Positions 17,289 through 25,715 of a stretch of 64,000 nt of DNA are shown here, piece after piece. The position numbers and the translations under genes are program-made. Where the stretch lies: assembly GCF_027247405.1 (NCBI RefSeq), contig NZ_CP097463.1:1364001-1428000 (forward strand), in the 5' to 3' direction. This stretch comes from Jatrophihabitans cynanchi (GTDB taxonomy: Bacteria > Actinomycetota > Actinomycetes > Mycobacteriales > Jatrophihabitantaceae). The notes beneath the pieces are model-generated. The model searched no databases, was not told where the DNA came from, and worked only from the letters and a program-made list of their open reading frames with translations. The number at the start of each line of letters is the position of its first letter. The first letter of the stretch is position 1.

Positions 17289-18311
17289 TCACGGGCTTTC
17301 GTGCCCCCACTGTCGATCAACGAAGCTACGAATCTGGCCCGCTCGCTCGCGGTCCTCTGGAGCGGTACCGAGGAAGCCTCCGTGGCCTTGCGCTTCGAAG
17401 ACGTGCAGGTCCGCAGGGATGCCAGCCGCGCGAAGTGCGCGGTGCAGACGGACGGTGTCGGACAGCAGACGATCACGTGTGCCAGATATCAGCAAGGTCG
17501 ACGGGAAGCCCTGCGTGAAGTCTGCGAACAGCGGTGATAGGTATGGATTGCACAGATCATGGCCGCCGGCATACACCGCGACGGCGGTTAGGGCATCTCC
17601 GACCAACACCGTGTCGATACCTTCGTTCGTCCGCCAGGTGTCACCAGCCCCGGTCAGGTCAGTGCTCGGAGTGGATAAAACGGCGCCTGCCGGTAACGCC
17701 AACCCTTCATCCCGCGCGCGTAGGGCCAGCGCGGCAGCAAGATTGGCACCGGCAGAGACCCCGCCGATGATGATGTCCTGTGGCGAGCGGACCTCTAGAA
17801 TTGCTCGATAGACCTTGAGACAGTCGGTCAGCGGGGCCGGGTACGGGTGATCGGGTGGCATGCGGTAGTCGACTGCCCAAACTTGGGCGCCAACCGTCAT
17901 AGCTGTTCCCACCGCAACAGCGCGACAGATATCCCCGCCAGCCATCATCCAGGCGCCACCGTGGATGTCCATGTACACGCGCCGGTCATCGGCGTTCAAG
18001 CCCCGAGGGGTAACCACGTACACGGTCACGCCGTCGATGTCGACGTCTTCAATCTGTACATCGGCCGTGCGACTCTGACCGGCTCCGGTCGGATCGCCGG
18101 CGCCTGCAGCGACCAGCGTTCTCAGTTGCTCGTCCACTGCGGCTATCCTCGACCGCCATCCCTCGATGTCATTCGTCGGTGGCCAGTCAGGGATCGGGCC
18201 GGGGATGCCGCGAGCGAGCATTGCCTGGGCTTCAGGGCTAATCGATGCCGGAACCGGGATGTCGCGCGCGGGCACCTGAAGCGTTCCGCACTTCTCGTCA
18301 TCTGGCGTCAT
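17289..18311 (-). CDS. alpha/beta hydrolase, hormone-sensitive-lipase-like esterase
   Basis: 340 residues. HGGAW is the HSL-family oxyanion motif, IIGGVSAGANLAAAL carries the nucleophile Ser in GxSxG form, LLISGTRDRLL carries the Asp and FEAQGHGGF the His, completing the triad. The family hydrolyses short-chain esters or lactones in the cytoplasm. A LacI-type operator candidate sits at 18498-18511, about 190 bp upstream, and the acyl-CoA ligase follows downstream, so ester cleavage and CoA activation may be consecutive. Confidence 0.9.
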   Translation of the reverse strand: MTPDDEKCGTLQVPARDIPVPASISPEAQAMLARGIPGPIPDWPPTNDIEGWRSRIAAVDEQLRTLVAAGAGDPTGAGQSRTADVQIEDVDIDGVTVYVVTPRGLNADDRRVYMDIHGGAWMMAGGDICRAVAVGTAMTVGAQVWAVDYRMPPDHPYPAPLTDCLKVYRAILEVRSPQDIIIGGVSAGANLAAALALRARDEGLALPAGAVLSTPSTDLTGAGDTWRTNEGIDTVLVGDALTAVAVYAGGHDLCNPYLSPLFADFTQGFPSTLLISGTRDRLLSDTVRLHRALRAAGIPADLHVFEAQGHGGFLGTAPEDRERAGQIRSFVDRQWGHESP

Positions 18312-18826
18312 AGCAGTCCCTTACGTGGGCGCGCTCTACCGCGAGGTACGCGTGACGAGCTTGCTCCTGGGAGCGTCTGGCACGGCAGGAGAGCAAAACG
18401 ACGCCGCGCCTCATCAAGCGCGGGCGGCTGTCGCAAGAGTTCCTTGGAGCTTCTGCGACCCGGCACGGCACTCGACGAAAGACGATCGTGTGGTCATTGC
18501 AATCGTATTCAAGGCTACGTTCCGGGACGCAGACCGTCAAGAGTGCGCTGAGTCTGGTCCACAGCGCACTCGGCCTGAGTTCCCAGCTCGGGGCTCGTCC
18601 TCCTTGGCTGAGGCGGACCGTGGTTATCCCGCCTTCACGCCGGGCGTCGACCTCGGGCGTGTGTGGATCGAGGCTGCGACGTACTCGGCGAGGGGGCGGC
18701 GCGCCGGCAAACTAACCGTACTGGAGGCAGTGCTGCACCGCGGGCTCACCGCCGCCCGAAGACGATCATGGGGCGTAAGGGTGCCGACGTTCTCGAACGC
18801 ACTTCCCCGATGGGGGTCGCTCGCAG
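18312..18826. other. intergenic region with operator, no gene seen
   Basis: About 515 bases between the esterase gene and the downstream end of the oxidase gene. I see no reading frame with convincing protein character. It holds the operator candidate at 18498-18511. Confidence 0.5.
18498..18511. promoter_or_regulatory. LacI-type operator candidate, site 3
   Basis: TGCAATCGTATTCA, the same variant as the sites before the VOC and SnoaL-like genes near 49.3 and 52.3 kb, upstream of the esterase/ligase pair. Confidence 0.6.
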
Positions 18827-20038
18827 TCAGCCAGCGCCGAGTCGTTGCACGATGAACTGCGCGATCGCGAAACTGGCCGTGGCAGCAGGCGAGGGCGCAT
18901 TGCGCACCGATAGCACGCGACCGTGCCGTTCGATAACGAAATCGTCGACGAGCGCGCCGCTGTCAGATACGGCCTGAGCCCGCACGCCGGCGCCTGGACG
19001 GACTAGATCGCGCGTCCGTAGCTCAGGGATGTATGAGCGAGCGCGCCGGGCGAACAGCGACTTGAGGAGCGAGCCAGCGAGTTCGTAGATGCCGGTGCGC
19101 CAGTGGCTGCGGGCCATACGCCAGGTCCCGGACCAGCCTGCAAGTTCGGCTACGTCCGCGAGGCGGACATCGCGGCGCCGATAGCCTTCCCGGGCCAGCG
19201 CCAGAACCGCGTTGGGGCCGACCGATACGCCAGCGCCGCCGATCAGCTTGGTGAAATGCGTTCCGAGGAAGGGGTAGCGCGGGTCGGGCACCGGATAAAT
19301 GAGTCCGTTGACCAGCACAGCGCGATCCCTGCGCAGGTGGTAATACTCGCCGCGGAAGGGGACGATCTGCGGGCCGCGGCTGCCACCAGCCATCCGTGAG
19401 ACGCGATCGGTCTGCAGTCCCGCGCATATGACCAACCGGCGGGCCATGACCGGGCCGCCGGTCGTGCCGACTTCGACGCGATCCCCGCGATCCCCGATTG
19501 CCTGCACCTGACAGCCGAGGCGTATCTCGCCGCCGAGCCGCAAAACATCCTGGGCAATCGCGCGGGTGATCGCGCCGAAGTCGACGATCGCCGTTGAGGG
19601 CGAGAGCAACGCCGCGTAGGCACGGCAGTGCGGCTCCCTCGCCCGGACCGCGGCCGGGCCGATGATCCGGACGCCCGGCACGCCGGCATCGGTAGCGCGC
19701 TCGAACAGCCTCTCCAGAGCCGGCATCTCGTGCAGGTCACGCGCGACGACGAGCTTGCCGCACTCGTCGTAGGCCAGTCCGTGTTCGGCGCAGAATTCGC
19801 GAAGCAGGCCGACGCCGCGGCGGCAGAGTTGCGACTTAGCCGAGCCGGGCTTGTAATACAGCCCCGCATGGACCACGCCGCTGTTGTGTCCGGTCTGGTG
19901 CGCGCCGACCGTCGACTCCTTGTCCAGTACTACCACCGAGTAGCCCGGCCGGGTGAGCAACAACTCGCGCGCAACCGCGAGGCCGACGATGCCGGCGCCG
20001 ATGATGCAGTAGTCGGCGACCGGCGAGAAGACGCGCAT
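18827..20038 (-). CDS. lhgO: L-2-hydroxyglutarate oxidase family FAD protein
   Basis: 403 residues. The N-terminus DYCIIGAGIVGLAVARELL is the dinucleotide-binding GxGxxG fold. VGAHQTGHNSGVVHAGLYYK is the family signature, and YYHLRRDRAVLVNGLIYPVPDPRYPFLGTH is typical of LhgO, with LGTHFT in the substrate site. Known members oxidise L-2-hydroxyglutarate to 2-oxoglutarate with electron transfer to the membrane quinone pool. The gene starts 4 bp after the aldehyde dehydrogenase stop and is third in a leftward operon with an Fe-alcohol dehydrogenase. In this setting the substrate may be a related 2-hydroxy acid. Confidence 0.87.
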   Translation of the reverse strand: MRVFSPVADYCIIGAGIVGLAVARELLLTRPGYSVVVLDKESTVGAHQTGHNSGVVHAGLYYKPGSAKSQLCRRGVGLLREFCAEHGLAYDECGKLVVARDLHEMPALERLFERATDAGVPGVRIIGPAAVRAREPHCRAYAALLSPSTAIVDFGAITRAIAQDVLRLGGEIRLGCQVQAIGDRGDRVEVGTTGGPVMARRLVICAGLQTDRVSRMAGGSRGPQIVPFRGEYYHLRRDRAVLVNGLIYPVPDPRYPFLGTHFTKLIGGAGVSVGPNAVLALAREGYRRRDVRLADVAELAGWSGTWRMARSHWRTGIYELAGSLLKSLFARRARSYIPELRTRDLVRPGAGVRAQAVSDSGALVDDFVIERHGRVLSVRNAPSPAATASFAIAQFIVQRLGAG

Positions 20039-20042
20039 TTGA

Positions 20043-21491
20043 TCAGCCGAATCGTACGGCCGCGGTCTTCACCCGGGTATAGAACTGCAACCCTTGCACG
20101 CCCTGCTCCTTGAACGCGGAACCGGAGTCCCGGAACCCGCCGAATGGGTGGTGGACGTCCCAGCCCGAGGTCGGCAGGTTCACCGCGATCTGGCCGGTGT
20201 CGACCTCAGCGATCGCCCGCTCCGCCGTCGCCAGTGAGGTCGTGAACACGGACGCGGAGAGCCCGTACGCGGAGGCATTCGCCAGCGCGATCGCCTCGTC
20301 CACCGACTCGGCGCGCCACGCGGCCAGCACCGGGCCGAACACCTCTTCCTGCCACAGCGCCGTCCCCGGCCCGACGCCGGCCAGCAGCGTGGGCGCGAAG
20401 AAGCAACCGTGGGCGAGGTTGGGCTTGTCGGGCACCGAGCCGCCGGCAAGCAGTTCCGCACCGGCGTCGATGGCGCAGTGGACCTGCCCCTGCACGGACG
20501 CCCGGTGGTCGAGGGTGACGAGCGGGCCCATTGCGGTGGCTGGATCGAGCGACGGGCCGACGGCAATCTTGGTAACGCGCCGCGCTAACTCGTCGATCAG
20601 CCGGTCATGTACGCCCGCGCAGGCGATGAGACGGCTCGTCGCGGTGCATCGCTGGCCGGCCTGTCCGAAGGCAGCGCCGAGGATCGCCTCGACCGCGAGG
20701 TCGATGTCCGCGTCGTCGGCGACGATCGCCGCGTTCTTCCCGCCCATTTCGGTTTGCAGCCGGACGTTCCTGGGCGCCAGCCGGCTTCGCAGCGCGTTGC
20801 CCACCGCATTGGACCCGGTGAACGTCACCCCGGCCAGTCGGCGATCGTCGAGAACCGTCTCGTCGAGAATGCTCGGAGTGCAGACGAGCACGCCGAGTGC
20901 GTCGTCCGGCAGCCCCGCGTCACGTAACACGTCCTCGAGGATCAGCGCGGCCAACGGGGTATCGCGGGCTGGCTTGAGCAGGACCTGGTTTGCCGCCGCC
21001 AGCGCTGGGGCAAGCTTGCGCGCTGGGGTCAGGAGGGGGTCGTTCCATGGGCAGATCGCCAGGACGAGACCGATCGGTTCCGTGAGCACGCGGGCGTGAG
21101 AGTTAGGCCGCGCGTCGGCAAGCAGTGTCCCTTGCGCCGAGCGCGCAAGCGCGCCATAGAATTCGAAGAAGTCAGCACTCTTCTCCACCTCGACCCGGGC
21201 CTCGCGCAGCACCTTGCCGTTCTCGGAGGCGATGATTTCCGCGAACTGCTCCTTGCGCTCGCGCAGGATCGCGGCGGCGCGCAGTAGCACGGCTCCGCGC
21301 TCGATGGCCGGAGTCCGCCGCCACCGCGAGGATTCCGCGACGATGTCGACCAGCTCTCGCGCCTGCGCGGCCGACAGTGGCGCGTAGCGCGCCAGCACTC
21401 GCCGCTGATCGGACGGGTCGAGATCGTCCATCTCGTCCGGAGCGGCACCGGCTTCCGCACGGGTTCCGATGCGATGGGTGATGGTCTTCAA
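20043..21491 (-). CDS. aldehyde dehydrogenase, succinate-semialdehyde type
   Basis: 482 residues. Visible active-site parts are Asn150 in ICPWNDPLLTP, Glu248 in TEMGGK and Cys282 in GQRCTAT, with the NAD-binding TFTGSNAVG. It should oxidise a semialdehyde to the acid. I chose TTG 21491, which overlaps the upstream stop as TTGA with GGAGC 9 nt before it; a longer reading to 21617 overlaps the upstream gene heavily. It belongs to the operon Fe-alcohol dehydrogenase, aldehyde dehydrogenase, LhgO-like oxidase, so alcohol to aldehyde to acid is a natural order. Confidence 0.88.
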   Translation of the reverse strand: MKTITHRIGTRAEAGAAPDEMDDLDPSDQRRVLARYAPLSAAQARELVDIVAESSRWRRTPAIERGAVLLRAAAILRERKEQFAEIIASENGKVLREARVEVEKSADFFEFYGALARSAQGTLLADARPNSHARVLTEPIGLVLAICPWNDPLLTPARKLAPALAAANQVLLKPARDTPLAALILEDVLRDAGLPDDALGVLVCTPSILDETVLDDRRLAGVTFTGSNAVGNALRSRLAPRNVRLQTEMGGKNAAIVADDADIDLAVEAILGAAFGQAGQRCTATSRLIACAGVHDRLIDELARRVTKIAVGPSLDPATAMGPLVTLDHRASVQGQVHCAIDAGAELLAGGSVPDKPNLAHGCFFAPTLLAGVGPGTALWQEEVFGPVLAAWRAESVDEAIALANASAYGLSASVFTTSLATAERAIAEVDTGQIAVNLPTSGWDVHHPFGGFRDSGSAFKEQGVQGLQFYTRVKTAAVRFG

Positions 21492-22675
21492 TTCGAAAGC
21501 TCCGCAGCTCGCGCGGCAGCCTCGAGGTCGCCGCGAAACCACGCGGCGTACAGCGCCTGGACGGCAGACGAGGCCATCGGGACGGGGTTGGTCGGGCGGG
21601 GGTACACGGTGGTGCATTCGTGTGCCATGGCAGCCGACTCGGCTTCCGAGATACCTGCGGCGAGCGGTGTCGACGGAATGCCGAAGGACGCCGCGAGCTC
21701 GGCGATCGCGGCGGCCGCCCCGGCGAAGTGGCCGGGCGAGGCGCCTGAAATGACCGCACCGAGGAAGAGCAGATCGGGCGAGGCGGCCGCTGCGTTGAAC
21801 GCGACGCAGAAGGGCAACGCCATCGCGCAGGTGACTCCGTGCGCGAGTTTGGAGCGATTCGCCACGGTGTAGGCCATGGAGTGGCCGACCACGACGCCCG
21901 CATTCAGCGCAATCCCCGCGAGGAACGCCCCGTACAGCGTCGCCCGGCGGGCCTCGAGGTTCCCCGAGTCGCGGTAGGCGACCGGTAGCCAGTGCATGAG
22001 CAGTGTCGCCGCGCGCAGCCCCATGCTTGCGGTCAGTGGGGTGCTGCTCGTAGACAGTGACGACTCGACGGCGTGCGCCAGCGCATCCATGCCAGTGGCG
22101 GCCGTGATGTGCGGCGGCAAGTCGGCGATGACGGCGGCATCCAGGACGACGCCGAGTGGCACGAGCGACGGATGGCTCAACACGTGCTTGCGCACGCCAT
22201 CGCTGAGTACGGCGACACGGGTCGCCTCAGCCCCAGTGCCAGCGGTCGTCGGGACGAGCACGAGCGGCTTCGCCGGCTTCAGCCGCTCGGTAGCACTCAG
22301 GTGGTCGGCGATGTCGCCGCGGTTGGCGAGCAGCAGCGCAACGACCTTCGCGAGATCGAGGACACTGCCGCCGCCGAAGCCGACGACGACATCAGCCCCA
22401 CTTCCCCGCGCTGCCTCGACCACCTCGACCGCATCGCTGAGTGTCGGCTCCCCCGCAGGCTCTGCGAACACCTCGACGCGCCAACCCGAGCTTTGAAGGC
22501 TGCCGAGCAAACCGTCGGCCAGTCCGCGGTCGATGAGGAAGCGGTCGCTCACCACGAACGCCGTCCGCCCCGCAACACCCCATCGGCGGAGGAGTTCGCT
22601 TAGGTCGGAGACCGAGCCGTCGCCGTGCGCGACGTGCGCCGGGAGGTGCATCTCCCGGCGCTCACCGACGTGCAT
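21488..22675 (-). CDS. iron-containing alcohol dehydrogenase (maleylacetate reductase / 4-hydroxybutyrate dehydrogenase type)
   Basis: About 395 residues from ATG 22675; a GTG at 22750 would add 25. GFGGGSVLDLAKVVALL is the nucleotide-binding motif, and the metal ligands are the Asp in LDAAVIADLPP, His in MDALAHAVES, His in VVGHSMAYTV and His in SKLAHGVTCAMALPF. The family reduces or oxidises small hydroxy or oxo acids with NAD(P). As first gene of an operon with an aldehyde dehydrogenase it could act as a hydroxy-acid dehydrogenase or as a maleylacetate reductase; sequence alone does not decide. A LacI-type operator lies about 120 bp upstream. Confidence 0.87.
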   Translation of the reverse strand: MHVGERREMHLPAHVAHGDGSVSDLSELLRRWGVAGRTAFVVSDRFLIDRGLADGLLGSLQSSGWRVEVFAEPAGEPTLSDAVEVVEAARGSGADVVVGFGGGSVLDLAKVVALLLANRGDIADHLSATERLKPAKPLVLVPTTAGTGAEATRVAVLSDGVRKHVLSHPSLVPLGVVLDAAVIADLPPHITAATGMDALAHAVESSLSTSSTPLTASMGLRAATLLMHWLPVAYRDSGNLEARRATLYGAFLAGIALNAGVVVGHSMAYTVANRSKLAHGVTCAMALPFCVAFNAAAASPDLLFLGAVISGASPGHFAGAAAAIAELAASFGIPSTPLAAGISEAESAAMAHECTTVYPRPTNPVPMASSAVQALYAAWFRGDLEAAARAAELSN

Positions 22676-22796
22676 TCTGAGGCCGCAAGACGAGGGGCTC
22701 GATTCGACGAGCGGCGGCGGGCCGACGACGGACGATAGTTCGTGTACCACTGTTCTTGGTCATCCACCTAGTCGAAGGAGCAGCACGGCGCCGAAA

Positions 22797-22810
22797 TGAA
22801 ATCGTATTCA
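22797..22810. promoter_or_regulatory. LacI-type operator candidate, site 4
   Basis: TGAAATCGTATTCA upstream of the leftward alcohol dehydrogenase / aldehyde dehydrogenase / oxidase operon. This exact 14-mer recurs at 25552 and, inverted, at 55124. Confidence 0.68.
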
Positions 22811-22887
22811 CGCTAGCGGTGGCCGCTTCGAAACGTCAAGCTGATCGGGTTGTCACCACACATGAGAAGACAACAGAACCGAACGGA

Positions 22888-23823
22888 TCAGCGCACTGCG
22901 ATGGAGGGCATCAGAGTGTGACTGTCCATCGAGGTGATCACTTCGAAGTGGTCGCGCACGACGTCGACGATGAGCTCGGGGTCACTGAACCCCGTGCCCA
23001 AGGCGAAGGTCAGCCGGCTCGCCTCGCCCGCCATCGCGTTGAAGAACTCGCCGTTGCTAGGGCATGCCGGATGGCACAGCCACGCGACCACCGCCGACAC
23101 GACCGACGTCGAGCGCTCGGCGAGCCGCGCGGCGTCGGCCAGGTCGACGCCGAGCCGTTCGGCCATGTGCGGCGCAAGCGCATGCGTGCGCACGGCTTGA
23201 TCGAGATCATCGCCACCGTCGCCGGCCATGCCGGTCAACGCCGTCGGGAGCACTGCGTTCACCGCCACCCCTTCGGCCGCCCCCTCGAATGCGAGCTGCC
23301 GGGTCATCGCCAGCAGAGCGCCCTTCGAGGCGCCGTAGTGGACAAGATCGTGGGCGCCACCCATCACGGCGGCCTTCGACGCGACCATGACCACGCGCCC
23401 CGTGCCGCTGCTCCGCAAGTAGGGCCACGCGTACTTCGTGGCGAAGAACGGACCGTAGGTGTTGACGCGCATCGTTTGGTCGAAGAGATCGTAGGTGGTG
23501 TCCGCGAACGCGCAGTGCACTGCGATGCCTGCATTGTTGATCAACGCGTCGACCTGGCCGAACCGCTCGACGGCCGCCGTGACGAGGCCCTCTGAACCGC
23601 TGTCGGTCGAGATGTCGTGACCGTCGGCAACCGCGATTCCGCCGGTCGCCTCGATTTCCGTGACGACCGCCCCAGCGTTTCGGATGTCGTTGACGACCAC
23701 TCGCGCACCCAGCGCGGCCAGCAGCTTCGCGTGCGAACGCCCCATACCGGCCCCTGCGCCCGTTACTATGACGACCCGGCCGTCGAATCGCACGCCAGCG
23801 TCCGCGGCACTCTCCTGCGACAT
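22888..23823 (-). CDS. short-chain dehydrogenase/reductase (SDR)
   Basis: 311 residues from ATG 23823. VVIVTGAGAGMGRSHAKLLA is the TGxxxGxG cofactor motif, ALINNAGIAVH the NNAG motif, and VMVASKAAV followed by HYGASKGALLAM the Ser...Tyr-x3-Lys catalytic set. The long C-terminal extension resembles multifunctional-enzyme type 3-hydroxyacyl-CoA dehydrogenases. The start shares one base with the stop of the decarboxylase-like gene (TGATG), which fixes it. It is the last gene of an operon behind the operator at 25552. Confidence 0.9.
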   Translation of the reverse strand: MSQESAADAGVRFDGRVVIVTGAGAGMGRSHAKLLAALGARVVVNDIRNAGAVVTEIEATGGIAVADGHDISTDSGSEGLVTAAVERFGQVDALINNAGIAVHCAFADTTYDLFDQTMRVNTYGPFFATKYAWPYLRSSGTGRVVMVASKAAVMGGAHDLVHYGASKGALLAMTRQLAFEGAAEGVAVNAVLPTALTGMAGDGGDDLDQAVRTHALAPHMAERLGVDLADAARLAERSTSVVSAVVAWLCHPACPSNGEFFNAMAGEASRLTFALGTGFSDPELIVDVVRDHFEVITSMDSHTLMPSIAVR

Positions 23824-24605
23824 CAGTCGAGCCGCGAAGAGGCCGCGCGATCCAGCTGTGACGCGGCCGAGACTGTCACCGTCGCCGGCAGCACCTCCAG
23901 CACGGGCAGCGCGGCGAGCGTCCCGATGATCCGGGCCGAGAACGGGCACTGATCCCACGTCGGTGCGTCCCAGACGACACTTCCCGTACCTGTAGACATG
24001 GACGTGACCCGTGATCGGGACACCTGTTTCACGGGATAGTCGACGTCGACCACGCCGCGCGGCCCCGGGATGAACTTCCAGCCGAAGGTAATGGAGTCAC
24101 TTCCGCTGCTCGGCTCCCGCTGAAGCACCGGCTGGAGGCCAGAGGCGGTGACGCGGAGCAGCCGCGTGCCGTACTCGTAACACTCGAACGCGGCGCCACC
24201 GGGAACGTACTCATGGTCCGGCATCTCGCCGACCATCTTCGAGATCCCGAGGTACTCGCGACCGGAAATCACGGGGTGCGGGTCCGACTCCCAGACGACG
24301 AGGCCGTAAGGAGCCTTGATGACCTGCTCGCCGTCACGGCCGAGGACATCGATCGAGATACGGACGCTGCGATAGCCCCGGCCTGCCAACCAGTCGACGT
24401 CGGTGTGCGTGCGGCCGATCACCGTGACCTTCGCGGGCTCGGCCAGCGTGAAGTGATACGGGACGAGCGGCTCGAGCGCCGCGGGGTCCGTCAGGAAGGC
24501 GTGGGCGATCATTCGCGTCTCGCCATAGGTCGCCTGCGCCCCGATATCCGAGGGGCCGAAGACGACGGGCATGTCATAGCGCCGCCCAGGTTCGGGTTTG
24601 AACAT
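23823..24605 (-). CDS. acetoacetate decarboxylase family protein
   Basis: About 260 residues. The segments YGLVVWESDPHPVISGREYL and GISKMVGEMPDHEY correspond to the core of acetoacetate-decarboxylase-like proteins, with Lys in GISKM near the usual Schiff-base lysine position. The paired catalytic lysines of true acetoacetate decarboxylase are not obvious, so the reaction may be a different beta-keto acid decarboxylation, lyase or aldol step. ATG 24605 has AAGGAG upstream. It sits between a SnoaL-like gene and an SDR in one leftward operon. Confidence 0.8.
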   Translation of the reverse strand: MFKPEPGRRYDMPVVFGPSDIGAQATYGETRMIAHAFLTDPAALEPLVPYHFTLAEPAKVTVIGRTHTDVDWLAGRGYRSVRISIDVLGRDGEQVIKAPYGLVVWESDPHPVISGREYLGISKMVGEMPDHEYVPGGAAFECYEYGTRLLRVTASGLQPVLQREPSSGSDSITFGWKFIPGPRGVVDVDYPVKQVSRSRVTSMSTGTGSVVWDAPTWDQCPFSARIIGTLAALPVLEVLPATVTVSAASQLDRAASSRLD

Positions 24606-24644
24606 TTCTCTCGTCTCCTTTACTAGCAAGGACCGGGCGCGCGG

Positions 24645-25082
24645 TTATCGGGCCGGGCTCTGCGCGAGGAACTCGCCGGCCGGCATCTCGCGGCGATAGC
24701 GGACATTGAGGCGGCGCTCAGCGAATAGCCACTGCTCCGCCTCCCGCACGTACCGGTCGCTGTAGGTGATCACTTGCAAGCAGTCGTGGTCGCTTCCGGC
24801 GCGGCGCAGAATCTCGACTACCTGCCACTCCCCGTGAACACCGCCGGCCTCCGCTAGACGGCCGCGCGTAACCAGCTGGAGAATCGACTCGTACATCGGA
24901 AGCAGCTGGCGCCACAGCGCGACGATCGAGTCTCGGCCGGTCACCGCCTTGGTGCGCAGGTGCCACGTGGAATCCTTCGCCCAGGTGCTGCCCCACTGCT
25001 CGGCATTTCCTGCGGTGACCGCCGCGGCATAGCGCACTACCAATTCGCCGATGCGAAGCTCGTCCTGAGCCGAGAGCGCCAT
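24645..25082 (-). CDS. SnoaL-like / nuclear transport factor 2 fold protein
   Basis: 145 residues of the cone-shaped NTF2-like fold: LRIGELVVRYAAAVTAGNAE, WAKDSTWHLRTKAVTGRDSI, a variable middle and RYVREAEQWLFAERRLNVRY at the end. Such proteins include ring isomerases, dehydratases and hydrolases of aromatic and polyketide-like substrates; the exact reaction cannot be read. Second gene of the operon behind the operator at 25552. Confidence 0.83.
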   Translation of the reverse strand: MALSAQDELRIGELVVRYAAAVTAGNAEQWGSTWAKDSTWHLRTKAVTGRDSIVALWRQLLPMYESILQLVTRGRLAEAGGVHGEWQVVEILRRAGSDHDCLQVITYSDRYVREAEQWLFAERRLNVRYRREMPAGEFLAQSPAR

Positions 25083-25107
25083 GGAATCTGAGAGACCCGA
25101 AGGCAGC

Positions 25108-25536
25108 TCATGCAGGAGCGAACTGGTAGGCGGCGAACATCAGGGTGGGCGCGATCACAGTCCAGTCCCTCGGTCGGGTGATCATCGGCTTGCGCAGCGT
25201 CCGCAGCGTGCTCGCGCCGATGCGCCGGGCGCGGCCTTGGACCCATCCATGTCGACGAGTCGCACATTGACGTCCCAGTGAGCGGCCCTCGCGACGTTGG
25301 CTCGCAGCTTCTCGGCGACGACTTCTCCGCGACACGTCGTCAATCTTGGTCAGCTCGTTGAACAGTCCGACCGAGCCGCGGCTCTGGGCCCGGCCGAACT
25401 CGTCGCCCTCCTCACGGTGCTGCCGGACGCGAAAGTCGCGGTGATCCTTCTTCGACGCGACCGGGGCGTCTGCGGCGACGGCGATCAGCGGCTCATCTAG
25501 GTCAAGGGTCACCGGAGGGACCCCGGGGTCGGCCAT
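25108..25536 (-). pseudogene. unidentified protein, probably with two compensating frameshifts
   Basis: An ATG at 25536 has GAGGAG upstream and directly follows the operator at 25552. The first part (MADPGVPPVTLDLDEPLIAV to LFNELTKIDDV) and the last part (LRTLRKPMITRPRDWTVIAP to the end) use codons rich in third-position GC. The middle (about 25235-25335) reads as Arg/Ser-rich with poor third-position GC, while the next frame there reads GEVVAEKLRANVARAAHWDV with good codons. This suggests two compensating frameshifts, by mutation or sequencing error. I do not recognise the family. If intact it would be the first gene of the SnoaL-like / decarboxylase-like / SDR operon. Confidence 0.5.
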
Positions 25537-25551
25537 GCAAAAATCTCCTCT

Positions 25552-25565
25552 TGAAATCGTATTCA
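25552..25565. promoter_or_regulatory. LacI-type operator candidate, site 5
   Basis: TGAAATCGTATTCA in the divergent promoter region between the leftward operon (25536) and the rightward lactonase gene (25716), 15 bp from the leftward start codon. Confidence 0.68.
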
Positions 25566-25633
25566 TACCCTAGCCATGAGCTCCTGGCTGCGTCAAGCAC
25601 CTACCTTGCCCGGGCGCCACCCGGGACGTATCC

Positions 25634-25647
25634 TGAATACGAATACA
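25634..25647. promoter_or_regulatory. LacI-type operator candidate, site 6
   Basis: TGAATACGAATACA in the same divergent promoter, 82 bp from site 5, on the lactonase side. Two sites at this distance could allow looping between the two promoters. Confidence 0.55.
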
Positions 25648-25715
25648 TGCCGAGCTGGTCGGTCCGTGCACCGGAACGACCACAACGCTCGCCACCCGCA
25701 CGAATGTCGGAGTCC

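Noticed and set aside
18325-18855. Rightward 176-codon frame in the gap between the esterase and oxidase genes
   Set aside because: No domain character, no ribosome site, and it runs over the operator and the end of the oxidase gene.
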